A stretch of 22,842 nucleotides of DNA from Ruminococcus sp. UBA3286 (GCA_002362135.1 DETO01000070.1:1-22842), one strand, 5' to 3'. Counted from the stretch's first letter, positions 1 to 8,184 are shown. The notes: generated by a model not told the origin, from the sequence alone. Program-made: numbers and translations.

Positions 1-7
1 CAAGGTG

Positions 8-36
8 TTGACATCGGCTGAAATTTATTTTATAAT
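8..36 (+). promoter_or_regulatory. Sigma-A promoter of the GH48 cellulase gene
   Basis: TTGACA at 8-13 and TATAAT at 31-36 are separated by exactly 17 bases, which is a perfect housekeeping consensus. Transcription should start near 43, leaving a leader of about 143 nt before the cellulase start codon. A promoter this strong fits a major secreted cellulase. Any activator or repressor sites further upstream lie outside the window. Confidence 0.9.
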
Positions 37-60
37 AAATTAAGAAAATAGTTTGAGAAT

Positions 61-110
61 TGCGTGTTGTTTCCGTAAATGCACACGCAGCATACGAAGT
101 ATTTTCGTAT
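61..110 (+). promoter_or_regulatory. Two hairpins in the cellulase mRNA leader
   Basis: TGCGTGT (61-67) pairs perfectly with ACACGCA (83-89), and ATACGAA (92-98) pairs with TTCGTAT (104-110) around the 5-base loop GTATT. They stand side by side near the 5' end of the predicted transcript, well upstream of the ribosome binding site. No known riboswitch class was recognised. A role in mRNA stability is possible but unproven. Confidence 0.5.
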
Positions 111-185
111 ACGTTCTGCTCTGATGTCAGGGCAGGTAAACCATTTTTAAAACCAAAATTATATTTATTGAGAGGGGTTAAAAAA

Positions 186-2726
186 ATGATAAGCAAGAAG
201 AATAAGGCATTGGCTGCCGGCGTTCTCGCTGCTGCTATGTCAGCTACAGCTATCGTTCCTTCATTTGCATCTGCTGCAACACCGCAGGCAACAGAAGGCG
301 GCGCTAACGAGTCATATGCCAAGATGTTCGAATCACTTTACGACGACGTTATCACTAATGGTCAGGAAAACGGCTACCTTGCAAAGAAAAACAACGGTTC
401 CGGTACTTTCGGCGTGCCTTACCACGCTGTTGAAACTCTCGTTGTAGAAGCTCCCGACTACGGTCACGAGACAACTTCCGAGGCTATGTCCTATATCTCA
501 TGGGTAACTGCTATGCATGACGTTCTCGTTCAGAAAGGCGTTATCGACGGTTCTACGGGCGATTTCCAGAAGGGCTGGAAGACTATGGAAGCTCTTATCC
601 CCGGCTGGTCAAAGAACGCATACGGCGCAGGCAAGATTAAGTATGACACTATCTGGAAGCAGGACAAACTTAAGGCTGATACCGCTGAAGAGGGCGCTGA
701 CCCCAGCGAATATCCTACAGAACAGAACGGTGTTGACGCTATCAACCCGATCTACAATGATATGAAGTCCGCTTACGGCAGCGACAACGGTTACTACCTT
801 ATGCACTGGCTTGCTGACGTTGACGACTGGTATGGCTTCGGCGGTTCCAGAGACAACGGTTCTTACAATGCCGACAGCACAAAGCTTACATTTATTAATA
901 CATTCCAGCGCGGCGAGCAGGAATCCTGTTTCGAAACTGTTCCTCAGCCTTGTCTTGAAGAACTGAAATATGGTATGGAAGGAAGCGGCGACGACCAGAA
1001 CGGTATCAAGGCTATTTTCAATGGTAAGGATAAAGTTCCGAAGCAGTATGCTTTCACAAACGCTCCCGATGCAGAAGATCGTGCTATTCAGGCTGTTTAC
1101 TTTGCTAACCAGTTCGGTCTTGACTGCGGCGAAGTTTCTGCCCTCGCAGGTAAGATGGGTGACCAGTGCCGTAACGATATGTTCGATAAGTACTACAAGG
1201 CTATCGGCTGCTGGCAGGAAGGCAAGCAGGGTATCGCTACTCAGTCTTCGGGTCTCGATTCACAGCACTTCCTCATGTCTTGGTATACATCATGGGGCGG
1301 ACAGCTCGACGCTTCATGGGGCGAATATCAGTGGGCTTGGCAGATCGGCTGCTCACACTCGCATCAGTTCTACCAGAACCCTCTTGCTGCTTATGCTCTT
1401 GCATATGATGCAAACATCAACAGCGGTATGAAGTCCAAGAACGCTACTCAGGACTATGTTAAGTCTCTCCAGAGACAGATCGAAATGTACCTCTGGCTTC
1501 AGTCTGCTAACGGTCCGTTCGCAGGCGGATGCACAAACTCACCTAACGGTAAGTATGAGCATACATCAAGAACAGGCGGCGACATCACTAACGATGTTAA
1601 CTCCACATTCTATGATATGGCTTACGTTGAGCATCCTGTATACGCTGACCCGGGTTCAAACCACTGGATCGGTAACCAGGTATGGTCTACACAGCGTCTT
1701 GCTGAACTTTACTACTATGTAAAGACTAAGGGCGACGCTTCTGAAGGTCAGCTTTACGGCGGTCTTACGCTTGAAGACGCTCTTGAGAAGCTTCTTAGCA
1801 GATGGATTGACTGGTTCCTTGAAAATACAAAGTTCAACTACACAGCTGAAGACGGCACAGAAATGGCTTACGCTATTCCTTCAAACCTTGACTGGAGCGG
1901 TTCGCCTGCTTCATGGAACGGCTCATACGATGAGAACGCTAACAGCGGACTTACCTGCACGATCACAGGCTATGGTCAGGGAGATATCGGATGCGTATCC
2001 TCACTCTGTAATACTCTTATCTTCTACGCTGCTGCTAATAAGGTTGACGCTGCCGCTTCTCAGAATCCGAATGGCACAGAGCGCGGCGAAAAGGCTCTCT
2101 TCCTCGCTAACAGACTCATGAGCGCTCAGTGGAATGCCGGTCGTGATGATATCGGTATCGCTTACGAGGATCATAACGGAAGCCTTAAGAGAGTATTTGA
2201 GCAGGAAGTTTTCATTCCGGATTACTATGATGGAACAATGCCTGACGGTTCACCTCTTAAGCCCGGCGTTACATTCAGCGACATTCGTAAGTCCTACGCT
2301 GATGATCCTATGTATCAGGAGTGTAAGAAAGTTTATGACGAGACAGGCGCTACAGATACTTACACATACAAGCTCCACAGATTCTGGCATATGGGCGACG
2401 CTCTTATGACAACAGGTACTATGGCTCTCTTGTATCCCGATGTTAAGCCTCTTCCTGACGGTTATGATCCTGAAGGTCCTACAGATCCTTCAGATGATGG
2501 TATCCTTTGGGGCGACGCTAACGTTGACGGTAAGGTTGAGATCGCTGATGCTACTCTCATTCTCCAGTACCTCACAAATAAGGACGAATATAAGCTTACT
2601 GATAAGGGTATGAAGAACGCTGACTGCGCTAACAACGGCGACGGCGTAACTGCTCTCGATGCTCTCGCAATTCAGAAGATGGATGCTGGCATTTACAAGC
2701 AGGCTGATTTCCCTGTAACTGAATAA
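186..2726 (+). CDS. GH48 cellulase with C-terminal dockerin
   Basis: Glycoside hydrolase family 48 enzyme, 846 residues: a processive cellulase that releases cellobiose from cellulose chains and is typically the most abundant exo-acting enzyme of cellulosomes. Residues 1-30 form a signal peptide (lysines, hydrophobic core, ASA cleavage site). The catalytic domain fills about 40-745 and carries the GH48 hallmark HETTSEA at 94-100, which contains the general-acid glutamate region. A Pro/Asp-rich linker leads to a dockerin at about 776-846 with two Ca-binding repeats (starting GDANVDGKVEIADA and NNGDGVTALDA) for scaffoldin attachment. I chose ATG 186 because GAGAGGGG lies 8 bases upstream. The frame stays open to a TTG at 60, but that region has leader-like structure. 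A promoter precedes it and a terminator follows, so it is monocistronic. Albus-type GH48 enzymes carry CBM37 instead, so the dockerin favours the flavefaciens/champanellensis side. Confidence 0.96.
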   Translation: MISKKNKALAAGVLAAAMSATAIVPSFASAATPQATEGGANESYAKMFESLYDDVITNGQENGYLAKKNNGSGTFGVPYHAVETLVVEAPDYGHETTSEAMSYISWVTAMHDVLVQKGVIDGSTGDFQKGWKTMEALIPGWSKNAYGAGKIKYDTIWKQDKLKADTAEEGADPSEYPTEQNGVDAINPIYNDMKSAYGSDNGYYLMHWLADVDDWYGFGGSRDNGSYNADSTKLTFINTFQRGEQESCFETVPQPCLEELKYGMEGSGDDQNGIKAIFNGKDKVPKQYAFTNAPDAEDRAIQAVYFANQFGLDCGEVSALAGKMGDQCRNDMFDKYYKAIGCWQEGKQGIATQSSGLDSQHFLMSWYTSWGGQLDASWGEYQWAWQIGCSHSHQFYQNPLAAYALAYDANINSGMKSKNATQDYVKSLQRQIEMYLWLQSANGPFAGGCTNSPNGKYEHTSRTGGDITNDVNSTFYDMAYVEHPVYADPGSNHWIGNQVWSTQRLAELYYYVKTKGDASEGQLYGGLTLEDALEKLLSRWIDWFLENTKFNYTAEDGTEMAYAIPSNLDWSGSPASWNGSYDENANSGLTCTITGYGQGDIGCVSSLCNTLIFYAAANKVDAAASQNPNGTERGEKALFLANRLMSAQWNAGRDDIGIAYEDHNGSLKRVFEQEVFIPDYYDGTMPDGSPLKPGVTFSDIRKSYADDPMYQECKKVYDETGATDTYTYKLHRFWHMGDALMTTGTMALLYPDVKPLPDGYDPEGPTDPSDDGILWGDANVDGKVEIADATLILQYLTNKDEYKLTDKGMKNADCANNGDGVTALDALAIQKMDAGIYKQADFPVTE

Positions 2727-2743
2727 TTTGAAATAATAATTGC

Positions 2744-2777
2744 AAAAAGCTGCCGAGCGATTCGGCAGCTTTTTTTA
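2744..2777 (+). terminator. Rho-independent terminator of the GH48 gene
   Basis: A stem of AAAGCTGCCGA with its exact complement encloses the loop GCGAT and is followed by a run of T. It begins 17 bases after the cellulase stop codon, so it should end that transcript. Confidence 0.92.
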
Positions 2778-2822
2778 TTGTTGTTATGTGAGAATTGGTG
2801 GTTGATGATTGCAAAAGGGCAT

Positions 2823-2855
2823 AAAAAATCTCCTTACCATTTAAGGTAAGGAGAT
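2823..2855 (-). terminator. Terminator of the tRNA-Leu gene
   Basis: Read on the minus strand, an 11-bp perfect stem (ATCTCCTTACC with its complement, 6-base loop) is followed by TTTTTTA. The stem starts at the last A of the encoded CCA end, so terminator and tRNA 3' end touch. RNase trimming would then be needed to expose CCA. Confidence 0.88.
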
Positions 2856-2939
2856 GGTGCGAGTAATGGGACTTGAACCCATACGTCTTTCAACACACGC
2901 CCCTCAAACGTGCCTGTCTGCCTATTCCAGCACACTCGC
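2855..2939 (-). tRNA. tRNA-Leu (anticodon GAG)
   Basis: The minus strand gives a complete cloverleaf. The 7-bp acceptor stem GCGAGTG/TACTCGC is followed by discriminator A and a genome-encoded CCA. The D-loop contains TGGAATAGGCAGACA, as in leucine tRNAs. The anticodon stem CACGT/GCGTG holds the loop TTGAGGG with anticodon GAG. There is a long class II variable arm, and the T-arm contains GGGTTCAAGTCCC. It reads CUC and CUU leucine codons. It stands alone, with its own consensus promoter and terminator. Confidence 0.95.
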
Positions 2940-2965
2940 ATTAGTCATTTCCTGACTGCTTTAAT

Positions 2966-2994
2966 ATTATACCACATTATTTTTCATTTGTCAA
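2966..2994 (-). promoter_or_regulatory. Sigma-A promoter of tRNA-Leu
   Basis: On the minus strand TTGACA (2994-2989), a 17-base spacer and TATAAT (2971-2966) form a perfect consensus. The predicted start is about 20-25 bases upstream of the mature tRNA 5' end at 2939. It sits between the operon terminator (3052-3012) and the tRNA, which makes the tRNA an independent unit. Confidence 0.9.
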
Positions 2995-3011
2995 GCCTTT
3001 TTTGAAAAAAA

Positions 3012-3052
3012 TCCAAAAAATTTTTCGCCCCGCACATTGAATGCACGGGGCG
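3012..3052 (-). terminator. Terminator of the proBA-containing operon
   Basis: On the minus strand a 12-bp stem starting CGCCCCG (with one T-G and one G-T pair, loop TCA; 3052-3026) is followed by GAAAAATTTTTT. It lies 15 bases past the stop codon at 3067 and closes the five-gene minus-strand operon. Confidence 0.88.
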
Positions 3053-3066
3053 CGTAAAATCGGTCT

Positions 3067-4704
3067 TTAAATGGAATTTGTAGTCGCGGAAATGATTTTC
3101 ATTCCCTTGATCTGATAGCTGCCATTTGTTTCGGTCAGTCTGAATTCCACAGATTTGGAGGAAACCTTCGGCAGCCATTCAGGGCGTTCGTCAATGTAAT
3201 CGACAGTCACCGTGTAATCGTTGCCGCTCTTGGTTGCTGATTTTATCTCAGGCGAGTATGTAAAGGTGATCGGCTCGACAGGCACGTTGTAGGACTTCGA
3301 CTCCTCGTTGTAGTAGAAACGATTATCCGCAGGGCCGACAGTCGTATGAGTAAGGGGAGGAAGATTATCGCCGAACAGCTTGACAGCATAAGATTCCACG
3401 TCAATAGCAGGAATCTTCACCACATCGAAAGTCATTTCATAATTTTCAAGAACGCCGTCGGTCATGATCATAGACCAGATAGCGGCTGTAATGACCTGAT
3501 CTGAGGGCAGCTCCGTTGGATCGTTAAAGGATTCAATATCCATAATGACGGCGGGATAGATAACGCTTTCAAAGCCCTCTTTTTTACTGTCGCCTGAAGT
3601 GTAACTGTCGAACATATTGATACCCTTGGCAATTACAGTTATCAGACCAACACACGCCAAAGCCGCGAAAATAACACCGAATACCGCGTAAAATCCCTTT
3701 TTCAGCCTGCCGCTTTTAGGTGTTTCGTTGTCGGATTCAGTTTTTTCGCTGCGGCGTTCGATAATAGCTTCCGGGTCTTCATCGAGAATTTTTTCAAGGG
3801 TGGAAGTGAGTTTTCCGCTGTTCTTCTCCTTGGATTCGGAATTTTCATCTATCTCGTCGGAAGATTCGGATTTTGCAGATTTCTTCTTTTTACCGGATTT
3901 TTCGGGAACATCTTCCTCTTCGGAATCTTCTTCGAAAATTTCTTCCGCTGTATTGTTGAAATCGGATTCTATCGGTTCGGATTCTGAATTTTCGGAATCC
4001 TGACGAATCGTCTCAATAACTGAATTGTCAAAAATTTCTTCAGCAGTTTCGATTTCCTCAGCAGCTTTCTTCTCGGCTTCGACGCGTTTTCTTTCGGCTT
4101 CTTCGATAGCCTTTTTCTCAGCTTCAATGCGTTTTCTTTCAGCTTCTTCAGCAGCCTTTTTCTCGGCTTCAATGCGCTTTCTTTCGGCTTCTTCGATAGC
4201 CTTTTTCTCGGCTTCGATGCGCTTTCTTTCGGCTTCTTCGATAGCCTTTTTCTCGGCTTCGATGCGCTTTCTTTCAGCTTCTTCAATAGCCTTTTTCTCG
4301 GCTTCGATGCGTTTTCTTTCAGCTTCTTCAGCAGCCTTTTTCTCGGCTTCAATGCGCTTTCTTTCGGCCTCTTCAGCAGCCTTTTTCTCGGCTTCAATAC
4401 GCTTTCTTTCAGCCTCTTCGGCAGCCTTCTTTTCAGCCTCTTCGGCGGCTTTTTCCTTCGCACGTAAGGCTTCATAGTCGGGCAGCTCGCCTGAAATCAC
4501 AATTTTCTTTTTGTGATTCGGCTTAGGCTCTTTAGCAGGTTTCGGCGTGGTCAGAGTGCTGAGCAGATCGTCCACCGACATATTATCGATTTTACTGTTG
4601 TAAACTTTCTTAGATGGCTCGGAAGTAGTTTTTCGGGATTCGTCGGAACGTTTAGCGTTCGTCAGATTGTTGAGCATATCATCAAGATCTTTTCTGATAG
4701 CCAT
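3067..4704 (-). CDS. Membrane protein with an eight-copy charged helical repeat
   Basis: 545-residue protein of unknown function. Residues 1-80 are polar and contain two short leucine-bearing segments (DDMLNNL and VDDLLSTL). Residues 96-215 are eight tandem 15-residue units of the form EEAERKRIEAEKKA(A/I), a TolA-like charged helix that could be a coiled coil or a single alpha-helix. Residues 216-330 are very acidic and Ser/Glu-rich. One transmembrane helix lies at about 337-358, and 366-545 form a probable extracellular domain. There is no N-terminal signal peptide, so the repeat should be cytoplasmic and the C-terminal part outside. The start ATG has AAGGAG 8 bases upstream. It follows proA by 21 bases as the last gene of the operon. 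I recognise no characterised family; the open frames on both strands of the repeat are by-products of its composition. Confidence 0.88.
   Translation of the reverse strand: MAIRKDLDDMLNNLTNAKRSDESRKTTSEPSKKVYNSKIDNMSVDDLLSTLTTPKPAKEPKPNHKKKIVISGELPDYEALRAKEKAAEEAEKKAAEEAERKRIEAEKKAAEEAERKRIEAEKKAAEEAERKRIEAEKKAIEEAERKRIEAEKKAIEEAERKRIEAEKKAIEEAERKRIEAEKKAAEEAERKRIEAEKKAIEEAERKRVEAEKKAAEEIETAEEIFDNSVIETIRQDSENSESEPIESDFNNTAEEIFEEDSEEEDVPEKSGKKKKSAKSESSDEIDENSESKEKNSGKLTSTLEKILDEDPEAIIERRSEKTESDNETPKSGRLKKGFYAVFGVIFAALACVGLITVIAKGINMFDSYTSGDSKKEGFESVIYPAVIMDIESFNDPTELPSDQVITAAIWSMIMTDGVLENYEMTFDVVKIPAIDVESYAVKLFGDNLPPLTHTTVGPADNRFYYNEESKSYNVPVEPITFTYSPEIKSATKSGNDYTVTVDYIDERPEWLPKVSSKSVEFRLTETNGSYQIKGMKIISATTNSI
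4060..4419 (-). repeat. Eight tandem 45-bp repeats inside a coding region
   Basis: Eight consecutive 45-bp units encode the 15-residue repeat EEAERKRIEAEKKA(A/I). Units differ mostly at third codon positions and at one Ala/Ile position; the last unit has Val for Ile. The DNA copies are similar enough for slippage or recombination, so the copy number may vary between strains. Confidence 0.93.
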
Positions 4705-4725
4705 AAAAATCTCCTTTATATAAAG

Positions 4726-5973
4726 TTATCTGATTTGACCGTTTCCGTCGATCAAATACTTTACAGTTGTCAGTTCCATAAGTCCCATAGGGCCCCTTGC
4801 ATGGAGTTTTTGAGTGGAAATTCCGATCTCCGCGCCCAATCCGAACTCTCCTCCGTCAGTAAAGCGCGTCGAAGCGTTCACATAAACGGCAGCAGCGTCA
4901 ACTTCTTTCTGGAATTTTCTCGCCGCGTCAAGGGATTTTGTAACTATACACTCGGAATGCCGCGTGCTGTATTTTCTGATATGTGCGATAGCTTCGTCTA
5001 TTGAATCGACAACTTTCACGGCGATAATATAGTCGTTGAATTCCGTTGCGTACTCGGTTTCGGTAGCTTTTTCAACGGAATCACCGAGAATAGCTATAGT
5101 TCTGTCGCAGCCGTATATCTTCACGTTGTGTGACTTGAAACGTTCGGCGATAACGGGGAGAAATTTCTCCGCAGCGTCTTTGTGAACAAGCAGGCTCTCG
5201 ATAGCGTTGCAAACCGAGGGACGCTGGGTTTTGGCATTATCCGTAATGTCCGCAGCCATTTCGATATCGGCGGAAGAATCTACATAAACATGGCAGTTTC
5301 CTGCGCCTGTTTCGATTACGGGAACGGTCGCAGTATTAACGACAGCCTGAATAAGCCGCGCGCTGCCGCGTGGGATAAGAACGTCGATATAACCGTTCAG
5401 CTTCATCAGTTCGTTTGTTATTTTGCGCGAAGTAGTCTCGACAACTTGAACTATATCGGCAGGCAGACCGACGCTTTCGAGAGCCTGACGCATAATTTTG
5501 CCGAGACAAATATTGGAGTTGATAGCCTCCTTACCGCCTTTGAGAATCACTGCATTGCCTGCTTTCAGACAAAGCGCGGCAGCGTCAACAGTAACGTTGG
5601 GGCGCGATTCAAAAATGATTCCGATAACGCCCAGAGGAACGCGAGTTTTGGTGATACGCAGACCATTGGGGCGGACAAATCCGTCCGTGACTTGTCCTAC
5701 AGGGTCGTTCAGAGCGATAAGTTCTTCAATACTCTTCACCATGCCGGAAATTCGACTTTCATCGAGTTTCAGGCGATCCTGCATCGCCTTTGACATACCG
5801 TTTTCATCGGCGAGTTTCAGATCTTTGGAATTTTCTTCAATGATCAGCGCGGAATTTTCAACAAGCGCCTTTGCAACAGCAGCGAGAGCCGCGTTCTTGA
5901 CATTTGTGGAAGCGCCGGCTATAGCGGATTCGGCTGCTTTTGCGTTGACGCCTAATTGTAATACGTAACTCAT
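4726..5973 (-). CDS. proA: Glutamate-5-semialdehyde dehydrogenase (gamma-glutamyl phosphate reductase)
   Basis: Second enzyme of proline synthesis: it reduces gamma-glutamyl phosphate with NADPH to glutamate-5-semialdehyde, which cyclises to pyrroline-5-carboxylate. At 415 residues it is standard family length. Visible family motifs are GVIGIIFESRPNVTVDA, the LKGGKEA strand, the IPRGSARLI segment, and KTQRPSVCNA, whose Cys (residue 255 from the chosen start) is the catalytic nucleophile. The C-terminal FGLGAEIGIST region is also typical. I prefer ATG 5973 because GAGGTG lies 6 bases upstream. An in-frame GTG at 5982 overlaps that same ribosome binding site and would have none of its own. It is preceded by proB with a 17-base gap, the usual proB-proA order. 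No dedicated terminator separates it from the next gene. Confidence 0.97.
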   Translation of the reverse strand: MSYVLQLGVNAKAAESAIAGASTNVKNAALAAVAKALVENSALIIEENSKDLKLADENGMSKAMQDRLKLDESRISGMVKSIEELIALNDPVGQVTDGFVRPNGLRITKTRVPLGVIGIIFESRPNVTVDAAALCLKAGNAVILKGGKEAINSNICLGKIMRQALESVGLPADIVQVVETTSRKITNELMKLNGYIDVLIPRGSARLIQAVVNTATVPVIETGAGNCHVYVDSSADIEMAADITDNAKTQRPSVCNAIESLLVHKDAAEKFLPVIAERFKSHNVKIYGCDRTIAILGDSVEKATETEYATEFNDYIIAVKVVDSIDEAIAHIRKYSTRHSECIVTKSLDAARKFQKEVDAAAVYVNASTRFTDGGEFGLGAEIGISTQKLHARGPMGLMELTTVKYLIDGNGQIR

Positions 5974-5990
5974 ATATTTCACCTCGTAAA

Positions 5991-6785
5991 TTAATTTTTC
6001 GCAAGAAATATAGTACCGATCTCTTTATCCTCGAAAAGGTCATAGAGCAGTTCAGGATCTTTGCCATTCATGATAACCATGTCGATACCTGCTTCGGAAG
6101 CGATTTTGGCGGCATTGATTTTGGTGGACATTCCGCCTGTTCCCAGTTCCGAGCCTGCGCCGCCCGCAAGAGTTTCTATTTCGGGGGTGATCTCCTCAAC
6201 GACGGATATCGGTTCAGCTTCGGAATTTGTATGCGGATCGTCGGTATAAAGTCCGTCTATATCGGAGAGAATAAGCAGCAGATCAGCGCCCGACAGCGAA
6301 GCTACCAGAGCGGACAGGGAGTCGTTTTCGCCGATCTCAAGTTCCAGCTCGTCGATAGCTATGGTATCGTTTTCGTTTACGATCGGAATAACGCCCATTT
6401 CCACGAGAGTTTCGATAGTATTTTTGAAATTCTCGCAATGGCTTGGGTTATTGATTATAGTTTTCGTTAAAAGAATTTGCGCGACAGTCACGCTGTATTT
6501 TTCAAACATATCGTCATAAACGTGCATGAGTTCGCACTGACCGACGGCAGCGACCGCCTGTTTCAGCTTAGTATCCTTGGGCTTTCGGGAAAGTCCGAGT
6601 TTGCCCGTACCGAGACCGACCGCACCGGAAGAGACCATAATTATCTCTTTGCCGGAGTTGTGGAGATCGGAGATGGTGCGGACGAGATTTCTCATTCTGC
6701 GTATGTTCAGTTTGCCCGTAGAATGGGCAAGAGTTGAAGTTCCGAGTTTTATGACGATGCGTTTTTTATCGGAAATGTTTCTCAT
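5991..6785 (-). CDS. proB: Glutamate 5-kinase, without PUA domain
   Basis: First enzyme of proline synthesis: ATP-dependent phosphorylation of glutamate to gamma-glutamyl phosphate, which is passed to ProA. The 264 residues are a single amino-acid-kinase fold with IKLGTS (12-17), VSSGAVG (51-57), NENDTI (137-142), GENDSLSA (152-159), SDIDGLY (174-180) and GTGGMSTK (215-222). The E. coli enzyme is about 367 residues because of a C-terminal PUA domain, which is absent here. The protein ends cleanly after the kinase fold, so this is a natural short form rather than a truncation. ATG 6785 has AAGGAAG 8 bases upstream. It lies 18 bases after the 2-hydroxyacid dehydrogenase gene. Proline feedback inhibition is expected from the family but cannot be read from the sequence. 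Confidence 0.96.
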   Translation of the reverse strand: MRNISDKKRIVIKLGTSTLAHSTGKLNIRRMRNLVRTISDLHNSGKEIIMVSSGAVGLGTGKLGLSRKPKDTKLKQAVAAVGQCELMHVYDDMFEKYSVTVAQILLTKTIINNPSHCENFKNTIETLVEMGVIPIVNENDTIAIDELELEIGENDSLSALVASLSGADLLLILSDIDGLYTDDPHTNSEAEPISVVEEITPEIETLAGGAGSELGTGGMSTKINAAKIASEAGIDMVIMNGKDPELLYDLFEDKEIGTIFLAKN

Positions 6786-6803
6786 AAATAATACTTCCTT
6801 GAA

Positions 6804-7754
6804 TTAATTGACTTTATTTTGGGGTTTGCCGTTTTGCCATGCCTTGATATTTTCGCAGACGATGTCAAACAGGCGAAGCCTTGTTTCATATGCAGCCCAT
6901 GCCGTATGAGGCGTGATAAGGCAATTTTTGGCGAATTTCAGCGGCGTTTCTGGATTCATCGGCTCTTCCGCAAGCACATCGAGATATGCGGCGGCGATTT
7001 TACCGCTGTTGAGCGCGTCGGCGAGGTCACGTTCATTCACAACGGGCCCGCGAGAAGTATTTATAAGTACCGCCGACGGCTTCATAACGTTCAGAAGCGC
7101 GGCGTTGACGATGCCCTTGGTCTGATCAGTCAGAGGGCAGTGAAACGTGAGAAAATCCGCCTTTTTTGCAGCTTCTGTAATGTCGGCGGTCTCGTAGGGG
7201 CAGTTTTTCGGCTGCGTTCTTGTACTTATTATAATGTGCATACCGAATGCCGCGGCGATCTCGGCTGTTTTTCTGCCGATAGCTCCGAAGCCGACTATGG
7301 AGAGAGTTTTTCCTGCAATCTCAGCCGTTGGGATTGGAAAATATGAAAAGCATGGGGAAGTTTCCCATTCGCCGTTTTTAACTGCGGCGTCGTATTGCCT
7401 TATACGGCTGCAATGATCGAGAATATAGGCAAAAACCTGCTGTGCGACGGCGTTTGTGGAATACTGACCGGCGTTGCAGACCGTTATGCCTTTTTCTTTT
7501 GCAAAATCAACGTCCACATTATTGAATCCGGTTGCGAAAAGCCCGATATATCGTATATTCGGGCAGCTTTCCATGATTTCGCGCGTGATTCTGACTTTAT
7601 TGCAGAGAACTATCTCCGCGTCTCCGATACGGGCGGCTGTCTCTTCGGGTGAAGTCATTGGAAACAGCGAGATTTCGCCGAATTTTTCAAGAGCCTGCGG
7701 AGAAATATCGTTTTTGCAGGTCATGGTATCCCAGTCGAGTACAGCTATTTTCAT
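6804..7754 (-). CDS. D-isomer-specific 2-hydroxyacid dehydrogenase
   Basis: 316-residue NAD(P)-dependent dehydrogenase of the D-2-hydroxyacid family, which interconverts 2-oxoacids and D-2-hydroxyacids (glycerate/hydroxypyruvate, lactate/pyruvate and similar pairs). The Rossmann motif GFGAIG is at 155-160. The catalytic triad fits Arg235 (NTSRGP), Glu264 (AEEP) and His283 (TPHTAW). The second Rossmann strand ends in STRT rather than an acidic residue, which suggests NADP(H) preference; this is an inference. The substrate cannot be assigned, though the sequence most resembles the glycerate dehydrogenase-like branch. Its ATG overlaps the preceding stop codon (ATGA), so it is translationally coupled, and proB follows 18 bases later. 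The link to proline synthesis is unclear. Confidence 0.9.
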   Translation of the reverse strand: MKIAVLDWDTMTCKNDISPQALEKFGEISLFPMTSPEETAARIGDAEIVLCNKVRITREIMESCPNIRYIGLFATGFNNVDVDFAKEKGITVCNAGQYSTNAVAQQVFAYILDHCSRIRQYDAAVKNGEWETSPCFSYFPIPTAEIAGKTLSIVGFGAIGRKTAEIAAAFGMHIIISTRTQPKNCPYETADITEAAKKADFLTFHCPLTDQTKGIVNAALLNVMKPSAVLINTSRGPVVNERDLADALNSGKIAAAYLDVLAEEPMNPETPLKFAKNCLITPHTAWAAYETRLRLFDIVCENIKAWQNGKPQNKVN

Positions 7755-8101
7755 GATTCCGCATTACCCTCGGCAGCTTCGTCGGCGGAAGAATTCTCTT
7801 CGGCAGGCGTTTTATCCTTGAAAATAAGCGATGTGACGAAAGCTATCACAAGAAGAATAAGCTCGATAAGACCGAGAGTGTAGAACCATGTTCGGTTTTC
7901 GGAGATCCAGATGGTCATGGAAAGCGGTATAGCGATTGCCAGAATCAACTGGAAAGGCTTTTTCTGCGTGATGAACCTGTAAATGAAAAATACGAGAGCG
8001 AGTGCAGAAAAAATAAGGTGCATATTGAATGGAAATGGGAAAAGATTTGGTTTTTCTACTTCCTGGGAAGCAATAAGCGAGAACATTTCAATGCTGAACA
8101 T
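7751..8101 (-). CDS. Small three-helix membrane protein
   Basis: First gene of the minus-strand operon, product not recognised. From ATG 8101 it encodes 116 residues with three hydrophobic helices, around 28-46, 51-69 and 73-95, and an acidic tail rich in Glu, Ala and Ser. The start is supported by GGAG 6-7 bases upstream; an in-frame TTG at 8149 would add 16 residues without a convincing ribosome binding site. The stop overlaps the start of the hydroxyacid dehydrogenase (ATGA), which indicates coupled translation. The product may be a small inner-membrane accessory protein, but nothing in the sequence says what it does. Confidence 0.8.
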   Translation of the reverse strand: MFSIEMFSLIASQEVEKPNLFPFPFNMHLIFSALALVFFIYRFITQKKPFQLILAIAIPLSMTIWISENRTWFYTLGLIELILLVIAFVTSLIFKDKTPAEENSSADEAAEGNAES

Positions 8102-8184
8102 AAAAACTCCATTCCGCAAATACGGGACTGTTTTACGGCAAACAGACAACCAAGTATATCAGGCTGAAAAGCCTATCTTTTTTA

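Noticed and set aside
60..185. N-terminal extension of the GH48 protein from TTG 60
   Set aside because: No ribosome binding site, it would put 42 residues ahead of a classical signal peptide, and the region contains leader hairpins. ATG 186 has a good site.
2855..2939. Integration site of a mobile element at the tRNA-Leu 3' end
   Set aside because: No integrase, no direct repeat of the tRNA 3' end and ordinary housekeeping genes on both sides.
4060..4419. CRISPR-like or satellite repeat array, and long antisense ORFs 3969-4477
   Set aside because: The units are contiguous, without spacers, and encode a clean 15-residue repeat in the operon frame. Open frames on the other phases arise from the biased repeat composition.
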